The notes under the pieces were generated by a model. It worked only from the letters and a program-made list of their open reading frames with translations, had not been told where the DNA came from and did not search any database. A program made the translations under genes and the position numbers. 10,207 bases of DNA from JBBIII01 sp037446575 (GTDB taxonomy: Bacteria > Bacteroidota > Ignavibacteria > UBA10030), in contig JBBIII010000084.1 of the NCBI GenBank assembly GCA_037446575.1, positions 1 through 10,207 of the forward strand, given 5' to 3'. Below are positions 1 to 7,174 of the stretch, piece by piece. Positions within the stretch are counted from its first letter, which is position 1. Every line of letters starts with the position of its first letter.

Positions 1-1459
1 TCTTGTTTCTGATCTTGCTTCTGATCTTTATTTTGTTGCTTTTCTTGTTGTTGCTGTTTTAACATTTCACGAGCCATTTGTAAGTTGTATCTTGCATCAT
101 CGTCTTCAGGATTCAAACGAAGAGTTTGCTTGTATGCTTCAACAGCTTCTTGAAATTTATTAGTGCGATACAATGAATTTCCTAAGTTATAATAAGTAGA
201 GGCACGTTCTTCCGGCGTTTTCATTGCAACACCAGAGTTACTATGCTCGCGCATCGCTTCATCGTAACGCTGTTGTTTATAATATGAATTACCTAAGTTG
301 AACTGAGCTTCTTTTGATTTAGGATTCTTTTGAAGCGCTTTTTTATATTCAACCTCTGCATCTGAATAACTTTTTTTATCGAAAGCTCTGTTTCCATCTT
401 TAATATGCGTACGAACTGTTTGAGCCAAAGTAACAGTCGATAATAAAAATGATAGAATAATTACAGTTGCACCGGGAATAAATTTCTTTATCCAAGCAAA
501 AAACTTACCGCGTCGTTCTGATAACAATACTTCTATAATCAAAAATAACAAAGCAAAAGCTAATGGATATTGATAACGAGTTTCAAAACCGGTTATTTGC
601 TTTGTTCCGAACTCCACTTTTTCCAAAGAAGCGAGTTCCTTAAAAATATTGCTTATTTCATTTCCGCCGCTCGTAGCTCTATAATATGTCCCGCCTGTTG
701 AGGAAGCAATTTGTTGGAGTATAGTTTCATCAAGCTTAGTTAGAACAATACTGCCGGATTGATCTCGCTTGTAATCAACTCTATCGCCGATTTTATTATA
801 AATAGGAATCGGACCGCCTTCCATCGTGCCCATTCCAACGGTATAAATTCTCACGCCCGCCTTTTTAGCTTCTTCAACTGCACCCAGTACATCGCCCTCT
901 GTATTTTCGCCGTCAGAAACCAGTACTATCGCTTTTTGTGTCGGCATGTCTTTAGAAAATGATTTTAACGCCATTTCAATTGCGCTGCCAATTATTGAGC
1001 CGGGTATAGGCACCGCATCTACATCAATAGCAGTTAGAAATAAATCTGCCGCCGCATAATCTGCAGTCAATGGGAATTGTACAAATGCATCGCCTGCAAA
1101 TACTATCATGCCCACCCGATCTCCCGAAAGTCGGCGAAGCAGTTCAGAGACATCTCGTTTTGCTTTTTCCAATCTATTTGGTCTGATATCTTCAGCTTTC
1201 ATACTTAATGAAACATCTAAAACCACAAAGAGATCGATACCTTCGCGCTTTATTTCTTCTAAACGAGTTCCTACCTGCGGATTTGCAATTGTTAGAATAA
1301 GAAATGCCACAGCTAAAAGAACAATCGCTTGTTTTAAAATTTTTTTGCTAATGCTTGCATCCGGCGCAAGTTGCTGTAACAGCGCACTTCCAACGAAACG
1401 ACCGAGCAATTTCTTCTGCCATAAATTTATAAATACAAATCCTGCTCCAAGCAGAGGAA
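1..1459 (-). CDS. BatB-BatC fusion: membrane VWA domain plus TPR protein (partial at both ends)
   Basis: One open frame runs without a stop from the assembly gap to the window start, about 485 codons. The order is a membrane segment and linker at the N-terminus, a second hydrophobic segment (ILKQAIVLLAVAFLILTIA), then a VWA domain. The VWA metal site shows DVSLS (Asp codon at 1215-1217) and a later VSDGEN aspartate. The usual MIDAS threonine looks replaced by serine in PGSIIGSAI. A membrane helix near 520-575 closes the BatB part. It is followed by a second hydrophobic stretch (422-472) ending TVTLAQ, which looks like the signal peptide of a once separate BatC. Three TPR units follow (about 410 to 65), ending in a Gln/Lys-rich tail. 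The start codon lies in the N gap; by comparison with BatA about 15-18 residues are missing. The C-terminus is off the window. VWA and TPR codons share one phase, so the fusion is real unless the assembly is wrong. The likely role is an envelope partner of the MoxR ATPase. Confidence 0.9.
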
Positions 1460-1559
1460 NNNNNNNNNNNNNNNNNNNNNNNNNNNNNNNNNNNNNNNNN
1501 NNNNNNNNNNNNNNNNNNNNNNNNNNNNNNNNNNNNNNNNNNNNNNNNNNNNNNNNNNN
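1460..1559. other. Assembly gap (100 N)
   Basis: This is exactly 100 ambiguous bases, the conventional filler for a scaffold gap of unknown size. It hides the start codon, ribosome binding site and about 15-18 N-terminal codons of the BatB-BatC gene, plus the short spacer after the batA stop. No gene can be called inside it. Confidence 0.99.
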
Positions 1560-1569
1560 CTAATAACTA

Positions 1570-2562
1570 CTATGGATTTTTCCTTAACACCGTACTTGCT
1601 AATCCGACTTCGAGTAATACTGCTAATAATCCTGCTAAAAGCCAATTATTGTATAGCTCTGAATATCTTTTATAAGCCGTTACTTCGATTTTTGTTTTTT
1701 CCAGTTGATCAATTTCTTTATAAATCGCTTTTAATTTTCGGTTATCTGTTGCGCGAAAATATTTACCGCCGGTCATTTCTGCAACTTGTGTTAGTGCTTT
1801 ATCATCAATATCGACTGGTACCATTTGACGGCGAATTCCAAATGGCGTTTGCACCGGATACGGCGCTTCGCCACGTGCGCCAACTCCAACTGTGTAAATT
1901 CGAATTCCATAAGTAGAAGCCATTCGAGCGGCGGTTATCGGATCAATCTCGCCTCTGTTATTTACTCCATCGGTAAGCAGAATCATTACTTTGCTCTTAG
2001 CTTTGCTGTCTTTTAGACGATTAACGCCATTTGCAATCGCAAGCCCTATTGCGGTACCATCGACAATCATTCCATGTTTAACTTCACGTAAAAGATTTTT
2101 CAAAACCGTATAATCAGTTGTAAGAGGGCATTGAGTAAAACTTTCGCCAGAAAACACAACAAGACCTATACGATCATTCGATCTTCCATCAATAAATTCT
2201 AACGCAACTTGCTTTGCCGCCTCAATTCGGTTCGGATTAAAATCTTCTGCAAGCATGCTTCCAGATATGTCCAATTCCAATACAATATCAATTCCTTCTG
2301 TTGAAATATTTTGTTTATCAGACACTGATTGGGGACGCGCCATTGCAATAATTAAAAATGCAATCGCTAAAACGCGCAATACAACAGTAAGATGACGAAA
2401 TCTTTCGCGAAGTGTTAAAGGTATTTTACGAAATACATTTAGAGAAGAAAATTGCAGTATAACGTTCATTTTTTTCCGGCGCCGCCAGAGATAATATCCG
2501 ATTGCAGGAAGAATCAAAAGCAGCCATAAGAATTCCGGGTTTGCAAACCTATCACCGAACAT
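1570..2562 (-). CDS. batA: BatA, membrane-anchored VWA domain protein
   Basis: 330 residues, the normal BatA length. The N-terminus carries a membrane helix (about 11-26) followed by the basic cluster WRRRKK, and a second helix lies at 57-75. The VWA domain (about 92-285) has a complete metal-ion-dependent adhesion site: D98-x-S100-x-S102 (DISGS), T170 in DGTAIG and D198 in LLTDGVNN. A last helix at 306-325 anchors the C-terminus, leaving the VWA domain between helices 2 and 3. The ATG at 2560-2562 is supported by a strong Shine-Dalgarno (AGGAGGT on the minus strand, 2571-2577, 8 nt away) lying within the upstream gene. The 11-nt overlap with that gene suggests translational coupling. The family was named for aerotolerance in Bacteroides fragilis; the molecular substrate is unknown, and action with MoxR on envelope or metalloprotein assembly is inferred. 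Confidence 0.94.
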   Translation of the reverse strand: MFGDRFANPEFLWLLLILPAIGYYLWRRRKKMNVILQFSSLNVFRKIPLTLRERFRHLTVVLRVLAIAFLIIAMARPQSVSDKQNISTEGIDIVLELDISGSMLAEDFNPNRIEAAKQVALEFIDGRSNDRIGLVVFSGESFTQCPLTTDYTVLKNLLREVKHGMIVDGTAIGLAIANGVNRLKDSKAKSKVMILLTDGVNNRGEIDPITAARMASTYGIRIYTVGVGARGEAPYPVQTPFGIRRQMVPVDIDDKALTQVAEMTGGKYFRATDNRKLKAIYKEIDQLEKTKIEVTAYKRYSELYNNWLLAGLLAVLLEVGLASTVLRKNP

Positions 2563-3490
2563 TTTCTGAAACCTCCTGCGACTGTGGTTCTAATACAACC
2601 GGTGTTTTAGGTGTCATTGCTCTGACAATTGAATATGCAATTTGCATCTCTTCCTCATGTTCCACCGGAGACGGTTCGTATTTTGCAAACTTAACTAAAT
2701 CGGCTGTCAGGAAGAATCTTTCCATTTCCTTCCATACAGTGAGGGCTTCGGGGATATGTTTCATCTGAAGTAAAATTTCGTATGTTGTCAATTCGAGTGC
2801 AATAACGCTCCATCGCCTTTCAAAAAATCTTCTTATAATTTCTGTTACCTCTGAATAATACTGTTTTATAAATCCCTGCTGCCACAATTTTTTCTCTTCT
2901 AAAATTCGCAAAGCTGTAAGCGCTTCGCGGTGCGGAGGAATAACAACTTTTACATTAGCCAGTAAATCGAATTGTTTTTTCTTTTTACGTTTATAATAAT
3001 AGTATGCGCCCGCAAGAATTCCGACAATGAATAAGACAATTATGTAAGGCAAAATATCTTCAAAAAGCCATGGAGCACTCATAGGCGGTTTTATATCTCT
3101 AATTTCTCCTTTCGGATCAATTGTTATTCCGGCTACATTAAGTAAAAGCGAATTCGTATATGCTTTATGGAGATTTGTATCTCCTTTCATTTTATATCCA
3201 AATTCAATCGGCGGAAGAAAAACTTTTCCGGAATCTATTGTTGTTAATCTAATCAACCATTCCGGTTCTGTTCCATTTCGCTCTACTTTTAATACTTCGA
3301 AAGGACCAATACTATCTTTTACTACTGGGACAATTGATTCGACTGATGAATTCAATGTTCCTTGAACCTTAACATCAATCCAGCTTCCAATACGAAAATC
3401 GGATACCTCCGTCTTTGCAGAAAGACGAATGTCTTGTGCATTAGACGTACTTGATAGCAAAATGAGCAATATGAATGAATATGTTTTCAT
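2552..3490 (-). CDS. Membrane protein of the Bat operon, DUF4381/BatD-like
   Basis: About 312 residues. It opens with a signal peptide (MKTYSFILLILLSSTSNA, cut likely before QD). An extracytoplasmic beta-rich stretch follows to about residue 140, with the pattern GPFEVL and later GKVFLPPIEFGY seen in BatD-type domains. A single membrane helix (about 146-166) is followed by a lysine-rich stop-transfer segment. The cytoplasmic tail contains PPHREALTALRIL, then YYSEVTEIIRRFFERRW and DLVKFAKYEPS, which match the style of DUF4381 proteins found next to MoxR/VWA genes. The family assignment is from memory of these patterns, not a search. A TTG at 3491-3493 directly before the ATG could also start it. 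Neither has a Shine-Dalgarno, since a tandem repeat lies just upstream. The stop codon lies inside batA. It probably bridges the cytoplasmic MoxR/DUF58 pair and the membrane Bat proteins. Confidence 0.78.
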   Translation of the reverse strand: MKTYSFILLILLSSTSNAQDIRLSAKTEVSDFRIGSWIDVKVQGTLNSSVESIVPVVKDSIGPFEVLKVERNGTEPEWLIRLTTIDSGKVFLPPIEFGYKMKGDTNLHKAYTNSLLLNVAGITIDPKGEIRDIKPPMSAPWLFEDILPYIIVLFIVGILAGAYYYYKRKKKKQFDLLANVKVVIPPHREALTALRILEEKKLWQQGFIKQYYSEVTEIIRRFFERRWSVIALELTTYEILLQMKHIPEALTVWKEMERFFLTADLVKFAKYEPSPVEHEEEMQIAYSIVRAMTPKTPVVLEPQSQEVSENVR

Positions 3491-3500
3491 CAAAGAGCAA

Positions 3501-3535
3501 GTTGTTTGTTGTTATTTGTTTGTTGCGCGTTCATG
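3501..3535 (-). repeat. Degenerate heptamer tandem array A
   Basis: Five 7-bp units in register, reading on the plus strand GTTGTTT, GTTGTTA, TTTGTTT, GTTGCGC, GTTCATG. On the minus strand most units end in AAC. The array covers the spacer before the DUF4381-like gene and runs into the last eight codons of the four-helix-bundle gene, including its stop (3512-3514). The extra C-terminal residues HERATNK of that protein are therefore encoded by repeat. Confidence 0.65.
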
Positions 3536-3895
3536 CAACACACCGATTGATTTTAAATAAGCGTTTAATTTAGGTGCAAGTTTATCCACAATAGGTTTGA
3601 TGGCTTCAATCTGCTCATTAGTAATTAATGAGCGCTGACAGCATCGCCGTAACCAATGCATAGTTTCATAAAGCGATCCTCGTGCATTTTTTACGAATCG
3701 TTTGTTGTCAAGAGTTGTTCCTCGCCCAACTCCTTCAGCGATATTCGCACCAACACTATCTGCAAAATGTATCAATTGTATGCCCATTGCCATTTTTTAG
3801 CGACCATTCCATTTTTCAACCATTTTCCAAATTTCGTCTGCTAATTGTTCTGCAAGTTGATAAACTTCTAATTTTTCAAAATTTGACTTTGCCAC
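3512..3895 (-). pseudogene. Four-helix-bundle protein (S23/IVS-encoded family), interrupted by an in-frame stop
   Basis: The first part reads from a GTG at 3893-3895 (GGTGA four nt upstream) as VAKSNFEKLEVYQLAEQLADEIW and then hits a TAA at 3797-3799. The same frame resumes as MAMGIQLIHFADSVGANIAEG, with GRGTTLDNKRFVKNARGSLYET and HWLRRC further on. Both halves match the four-helix-bundle family (S23 ribosomal protein / 23S intervening-sequence protein), whose members are about 120 residues. The spacing across the stop equals that of homologues (about four residues, normally of the type xFAK). In the next frame the bases GTC GCT AAA read VAK, so two small compensating indels probably created the stop. 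The downstream ATG at 3793 could still start a 93-residue product without helix 1. The gene sits between DUF58 and DUF4381-like genes, an unusual place, and is flanked by heptamer arrays. The function of free-standing members is unclear. Confidence 0.82.
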
Positions 3896-3913
3896 TATTT
3901 CACCAATATTTTC

Positions 3914-3941
3914 GATTAACTACATACTAATAACGACTAAC
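3914..3941 (+). repeat. Degenerate heptamer tandem array B
   Basis: Four 7-bp units in register on the plus strand: GATTAAC, TACATAC, TAATAAC, GACTAAC. They lie between the DUF58 stop and the start of the four-helix-bundle gene. The units end in AC like those of arrays A and C, but on the opposite strand, so arrays A and B flank the S23-type gene in inverted orientation. Confidence 0.6.
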
Positions 3942-3951
3942 AAAAAATTCC

Positions 3952-4827
3952 TCACCATCTTCTCTCTCTCAACCGGAAGAAATCAATAAGTGGTTTAAGA
4001 TATGACTGATCGAGGCGCACTTCGACATCATCCAATCGCGATTTTATGAAAAGAGATTTTCTTGCTTCTTCCATTCTTGTTCCGAGTTGGTTATATAAGA
4101 AACGAATATTCCGATCAGATGTATCAATTAGTCTGGTAACGCCGGATTCAGCATCGCGCAAATGAATTAACCCGACATTAGGCAATTCTCTTTCACGCGG
4201 ATCTTTTAAAACAACACCAATCAAATCATGACGCTTGCCTGCAATTCGGAGTGCAGCTTCGTAACCGCTATCAATAAAATCTGAAATTACAAAAACGATT
4301 GCTCTTTTCTTCTGAACATGATTTAAATATTCAAGCGCAACTTTTATACTTGTTGCCGGACGTAACGGTTCAAACGAAAGTAAGTCTCTAACAATGCGAA
4401 GAACATGACCTTGCCCCTTTCGAGGCGGCACAAATTTTTCTATTCGATCTGTGAACATTATTAAACCGACTTTGTCGTTATTTTTCATTGCGGAAAAGGC
4501 GAGTATTGCGCTTAGTTCTAATGCAACATCGCGCTTAAGCGAAGATTGCGAGCCGAAAAATTGCGAACCGCTCATATCAACAATAAGCATTACAGTTAAT
4601 TCGCGTTCTTCTTCAAAGATTTTTACAAAAGGATGATTAAGGCGAGCGGTTACATTCCAATCAATCATTCGCATGTCATCGCCGTATTGATATTCGCGAA
4701 CTTCAGAAAACTCCATTCCTCGTCCCTTAAAGACGGAATGGTATTCACCGGAGAAAACCTGATTGACAAGTCCTCTTGTGCGTATCTCCAACTGTCTAAC
4801 TTTTTTTAGAAGTTCTCTCGTTTCCAT
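3952..4827 (-). CDS. DUF58 domain protein (VWA-like partner of MoxR)
   Basis: 291 residues, typical length for the short cytoplasmic DUF58 proteins; no membrane helix is seen. The DUF58 signature lies at residues 35-75: GRGMEFSEVREYQYGDD, then RMIDWNVTAR and FVKIFEEER. A VWA-like fold follows with D84-x-S86-x-S88 (DMSGS), a candidate threonine at T159 and D183 in VISDF. These proteins are regularly encoded beside MoxR ATPases and are thought to be their adaptor or substrate-binding partner. The ATG at 4825-4827 is the natural start because METRELLKKVRQLEIRTR is the normal N-terminus, yet no Shine-Dalgarno precedes it: the upstream region is heptamer repeat. A 116-nt spacer separates it from moxR, long for this operon type and filled by two repeat arrays. 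Confidence 0.95.
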   Translation of the reverse strand: METRELLKKVRQLEIRTRGLVNQVFSGEYHSVFKGRGMEFSEVREYQYGDDMRMIDWNVTARLNHPFVKIFEEERELTVMLIVDMSGSQFFGSQSSLKRDVALELSAILAFSAMKNNDKVGLIMFTDRIEKFVPPRKGQGHVLRIVRDLLSFEPLRPATSIKVALEYLNHVQKKRAIVFVISDFIDSGYEAALRIAGKRHDLIGVVLKDPRERELPNVGLIHLRDAESGVTRLIDTSDRNIRFLYNQLGTRMEEARKSLFIKSRLDDVEVRLDQSYLKPLIDFFRLRERRW

Positions 4828-4829
4828 AT

Positions 4830-4871
4830 ACTGTTAGTTTTCAGTGTTCAGTTGTCAGTTATCAGTGAATA
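4830..4871 (-). repeat. Degenerate heptamer tandem array C
   Basis: Six consecutive 7-bp units with strict register. On the minus strand the best units are TGATAAC, TGACAAC, TGAACAC and TGAAAAC (4837-4864), with looser units at each edge. The consensus is TGANAAC. The array ends two bases before the DUF58 start codon, where a ribosome binding site would be expected. Confidence 0.75.
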
Positions 4872-4899
4872 ATAAACCAACCTTCAATTGAATTACTCT

Positions 4900-4943
4900 A
4901 ATCATCCAATCACTAAATCGCTAATCAACAAATCGAATATCAA
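4900..4943 (+). repeat. Degenerate AATC-based tandem repeat of about 8 bp
   Basis: AATC recurs at 7-8 bp intervals: AATCATCC, AATCACTA, AATCGCT, AATCAACA, AATCGAAT. It fills the stretch just after the moxR stop codon. The unit and period differ from those of the heptamer arrays, so it is probably a second repeat family. Confidence 0.5.
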
Positions 4944-5927
4944 TTATGGCACTTCTACATGATTTAAAATTTCAGTTACAATCTGCTCCGATGTAATTTC
5001 TTCTGCTTCCGCTTCATAAGTTACAGCAATACGATGACGCATCACATCCGGACACATTGCGCGTACATCCTCAGGAATTACATAACCACGTCTTTTTATA
5101 AATGCATGTGCTTTAGATGTAAGAGCTAAATTAATCGAAGCTCGCGGCGACGCCCCGTAACTAATAAGCGGTGAAAGTTTTTCTAATTTGAAATTTTTTG
5201 GCTCGCGTGTAGCAAAGACTATATCTAAAATATACCTCTCAATTTTTTCATCCATATATACTTGTTTAACAACTTCGCGGGCAGAAATAATTTCTTTTGG
5301 AGAGACTACAGCTTTAACAGTCTTATTGTTTCCCAAAACGTTTTGACGCATAATTGCCATTTCCTCATCGCGCGATGGATATCCAATTTTTATCTTAAGC
5401 ATAAACCTATCAACTTGTGCTTCGGGAAGAGGATAGGTTCCTTCCTGCTCAATCGGATTCTGAGTTGCAAGCACAAGGAAAGGTTCTTCAAGCTTAAAGG
5501 TCTCTTCGCCAATTGTAACCTGTCGTTCTTGCATGGCTTCTAACAATGCGCTTTGCACTTTTGCCGGAGCGCGGTTAATTTCATCGGCAAGAATAAAATT
5601 AGAAAAAAGAGGCCCTTTGCGTGTAAAAAATTTTCCGTCTTTCTGATTGTAAATCATTGTCCCTACAAGATCTGCTGGAAGCAAATCAGGTGTAAATTGA
5701 ATACGCTGAAATTTGGCATTTATTGCCGATGCTAAGGTTTTAATTGCAAGCGTCTTTGCAAGACCAGGCACGCCTTCTAACAGAATATGACCATTGCATA
5801 ACAACCCGATAAGCAAACGATCAACCATTTGTTTTTGCCCGATGATTATTTTGCTAACTTCGGAAGTCAAAGATTCAACAAATGCGCTTTCGCGCTGTAT
5901 CATTTCATTGATAGTTTTTATATCCAC
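4944..5927 (-). CDS. MoxR-family AAA+ ATPase
   Basis: 327 residues, the usual MoxR length. It is a cytoplasmic ATPase with chaperone-like roles in maturing protein complexes, acting with VWA proteins. Walker A is GVPGLAKT (52-59), Walker B is LADE (113-116) within ILADEINRAPAKVQSALLEAM, sensor 1 is ATQNP (154-158), the arginine-finger region is EAQVDRF (R174), and sensor 2 is GASPRA (R262). The start is a GTG at 5925-5927 with a strong Shine-Dalgarno AGGAG (5934-5938, 6 nt away). It is the first gene of the Bat operon and is divergent from the lactate dehydrogenase gene. No residue of the ATPase site appears to be lost. Confidence 0.96.
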   Translation of the reverse strand: MDIKTINEMIQRESAFVESLTSEVSKIIIGQKQMVDRLLIGLLCNGHILLEGVPGLAKTLAIKTLASAINAKFQRIQFTPDLLPADLVGTMIYNQKDGKFFTRKGPLFSNFILADEINRAPAKVQSALLEAMQERQVTIGEETFKLEEPFLVLATQNPIEQEGTYPLPEAQVDRFMLKIKIGYPSRDEEMAIMRQNVLGNNKTVKAVVSPKEIISAREVVKQVYMDEKIERYILDIVFATREPKNFKLEKLSPLISYGASPRASINLALTSKAHAFIKRRGYVIPEDVRAMCPDVMRHRIAVTYEAEAEEITSEQIVTEILNHVEVP

Positions 5928-5933
5928 TTATTT

Positions 5934-5938
5934 CTCCT
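5934..5938 (-). promoter_or_regulatory. Ribosome binding site deciding the GTG start of the MoxR gene
   Basis: AGGAG on the minus strand, 6 nt before the GTG at 5925-5927. It fixes this non-ATG start, because the next in-frame ATG would cut into the conserved N-terminal helix. Confidence 0.8.
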
Positions 5939-6150
5939 CTTATTTATTAAACTCTATTATTCTCAATTCTAATCTGACGAAAAACATTCAAATGCTGTTC
6001 CCGCCAGTTTTGATAAAAATAAAGAAAGCCACGCGGCAAATCCAAAAATGAACCTGCAGGCGGCTTGGTCAATTATCTACAACCGTGTAAAATGTAGCAA
6101 GAATTCGCTCTCGAAGCAATTATATATAATAGAATGCTTTTCGGAACTAC
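5939..6150. other. Divergent intergenic region
   Basis: The 268 bases between the MoxR and lactate dehydrogenase starts hold no convincing gene. Promoters for both directions are expected here. A minus-strand match to a Bacteroidota-type promoter (TTTG, 17 nt, TAGAATTG) is too imperfect to call. A GCC-ACGC-GGC mini-hairpin and a CCTGCAGG palindrome (6053-6060) are the only GC-rich spots and have no assigned role. Confidence 0.5.
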
Positions 6151-6178
6151 TTTACAAATTTTCATGTTTTGATATACA
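6151..6178 (+). promoter_or_regulatory. Possible sigma-70-like promoter of ldh
   Basis: TTTACA (6151-6156), a 16-bp spacer and TATACA (6173-6178). Transcription would begin near 6185, at the ribosome binding site, giving a very short leader. This makes the call uncertain, and lineage-specific promoter motifs may differ. Confidence 0.35.
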
Positions 6179-6184
6179 ATAAGT

Positions 6185-6189
6185 AAGGA
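6185..6189 (+). promoter_or_regulatory. Ribosome binding site deciding the TTG start of ldh
   Basis: AAGGA lies 6 nt before the TTG at 6196-6198. A TAA stop at 6184-6186 closes the frame upstream, so TTG is the only start giving a complete Rossmann N-terminus. Confidence 0.75.
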
Positions 6190-6195
6190 TATAAT

Positions 6196-7155
6196 TTGAA
6201 ATCAGGAAGCGAACAATCCCGTAAAGTAGGCTTAGTTGGAACCGGTCTTGTCGGTTCCTCTTTTGCATACGCGTTAATGCAAAGAGGTATTGCATCTGAA
6301 TTAGTTTTAGTTGATGCAAACGCAGAGAAAGCTATCGGCGAAATGATGGACTTAAATCATGGTTTATCATTTACCAAACCGATGAAAATTATTGCCGGCG
6401 ATTACTCTAATTTGGCTGGTTCAAAAGTAGTTATAGTTACTGCCGGCGCTTCGCAAAAACCGGGCGAATCACGGTTAGATTTACTTTCGAGGAATGCGGC
6501 AATTTTTCGCTCCATAATTCCGCAAATCGTAAAAAATAATCCAGCCGGAATAATACTTGTTACAACCAATCCGGTAGATATACTAACATACATATCGCTT
6601 AAAGAAACCAATCTTCCCCCGGCGAAGCTTTTTGGTTCAGGAACAATTCTCGATACATCCCGCTTCCGCTTTCTTCTCGGTCAATATTATGAAGTTGACC
6701 CGCGAAGCGTACACGCTTATATAATAGGTGAGCATGGCGACAGCGAAATTCCATTATGGAGTATGGCAAATATTGGCGGTGTGCGGTTACAGGAATTCGC
6801 TCCGCTTAAAAATAAAAATTACGATCAAGAAGAAATGAACAAGATTTTTATAAGCGTTCGAGATGCAGCTTATGAAATCATCAAACGGAAAGGGGCGACA
6901 TATTATGCTATCGGACTCGGATTGCTTTCAATCGTAGAAGCGATACTCGGAAATTATCGCTCCGTTCTCTCCGTCTCTACATTAATGACTGGCCAATATG
7001 GAGTAAAGGACATTTGTCTGAGCTTGCCTTGTGTAGTCGGTGCAAATGGAATTGAAGAAATACTCACTCTTCCATTAAGCAAAAAAGAAATAAATGGCTT
7101 CCGAATTTCTGCAGAAAAGTTGAAAACAACTCTAAAGAAAATCGAAGACAATTAG
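6196..7155 (+). CDS. ldh: L-lactate dehydrogenase (NAD-dependent)
   Basis: 319 residues, normal for the family. It interconverts pyruvate with NADH and L-lactate with NAD+ in the cytoplasm, re-oxidising NADH during fermentation. The NAD fold shows GTGLVG (15-20) and the NAD-ribose aspartate D40. The specificity loop reads QKPGESR, with Q87 where malate dehydrogenases have arginine, so lactate dehydrogenase is the better call. R93 is the mobile-loop arginine, N125 lies in TTNPVD, D153 and R156 are in LDTSR, and the catalytic histidine is H180 in GEHGDSEIP. A TTG start is used. It is divergent from the MoxR gene and convergent with the small gene that follows, with only 19 nt between the two stops, so it is probably monocistronic. 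Substrate preference is inferred from one key residue and overall similarity. Confidence 0.93.
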   Translation: MKSGSEQSRKVGLVGTGLVGSSFAYALMQRGIASELVLVDANAEKAIGEMMDLNHGLSFTKPMKIIAGDYSNLAGSKVVIVTAGASQKPGESRLDLLSRNAAIFRSIIPQIVKNNPAGIILVTTNPVDILTYISLKETNLPPAKLFGSGTILDTSRFRFLLGQYYEVDPRSVHAYIIGEHGDSEIPLWSMANIGGVRLQEFAPLKNKNYDQEEMNKIFISVRDAAYEIIKRKGATYYAIGLGLLSIVEAILGNYRSVLSVSTLMTGQYGVKDICLSLPCVVGANGIEEILTLPLSKKEINGFRISAEKLKTTLKKIEDN

Positions 7156-7174
7156 CTTTTTTGAGATCCGTTTT

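Noticed and set aside
1108..1563. Plus-strand open frame of 151 codons
   Set aside because: A third of it is N gap and the rest is antisense to the BatB VWA domain.
3501..4943. CRISPR array
   Set aside because: Units are 7-8 bp, directly adjacent and degenerate, without conserved longer repeats or unique spacers.
5794..6051. Plus-strand open frame of 85 codons running out of the MoxR gene
   Set aside because: It is largely antisense to the conserved MoxR N-terminus, has no ribosome binding site and has a composition typical of a shadow frame.
6196..7155. Malate dehydrogenase as product
   Set aside because: The specificity position is glutamine (Q87 in QKPGESR) where malate dehydrogenases carry arginine.
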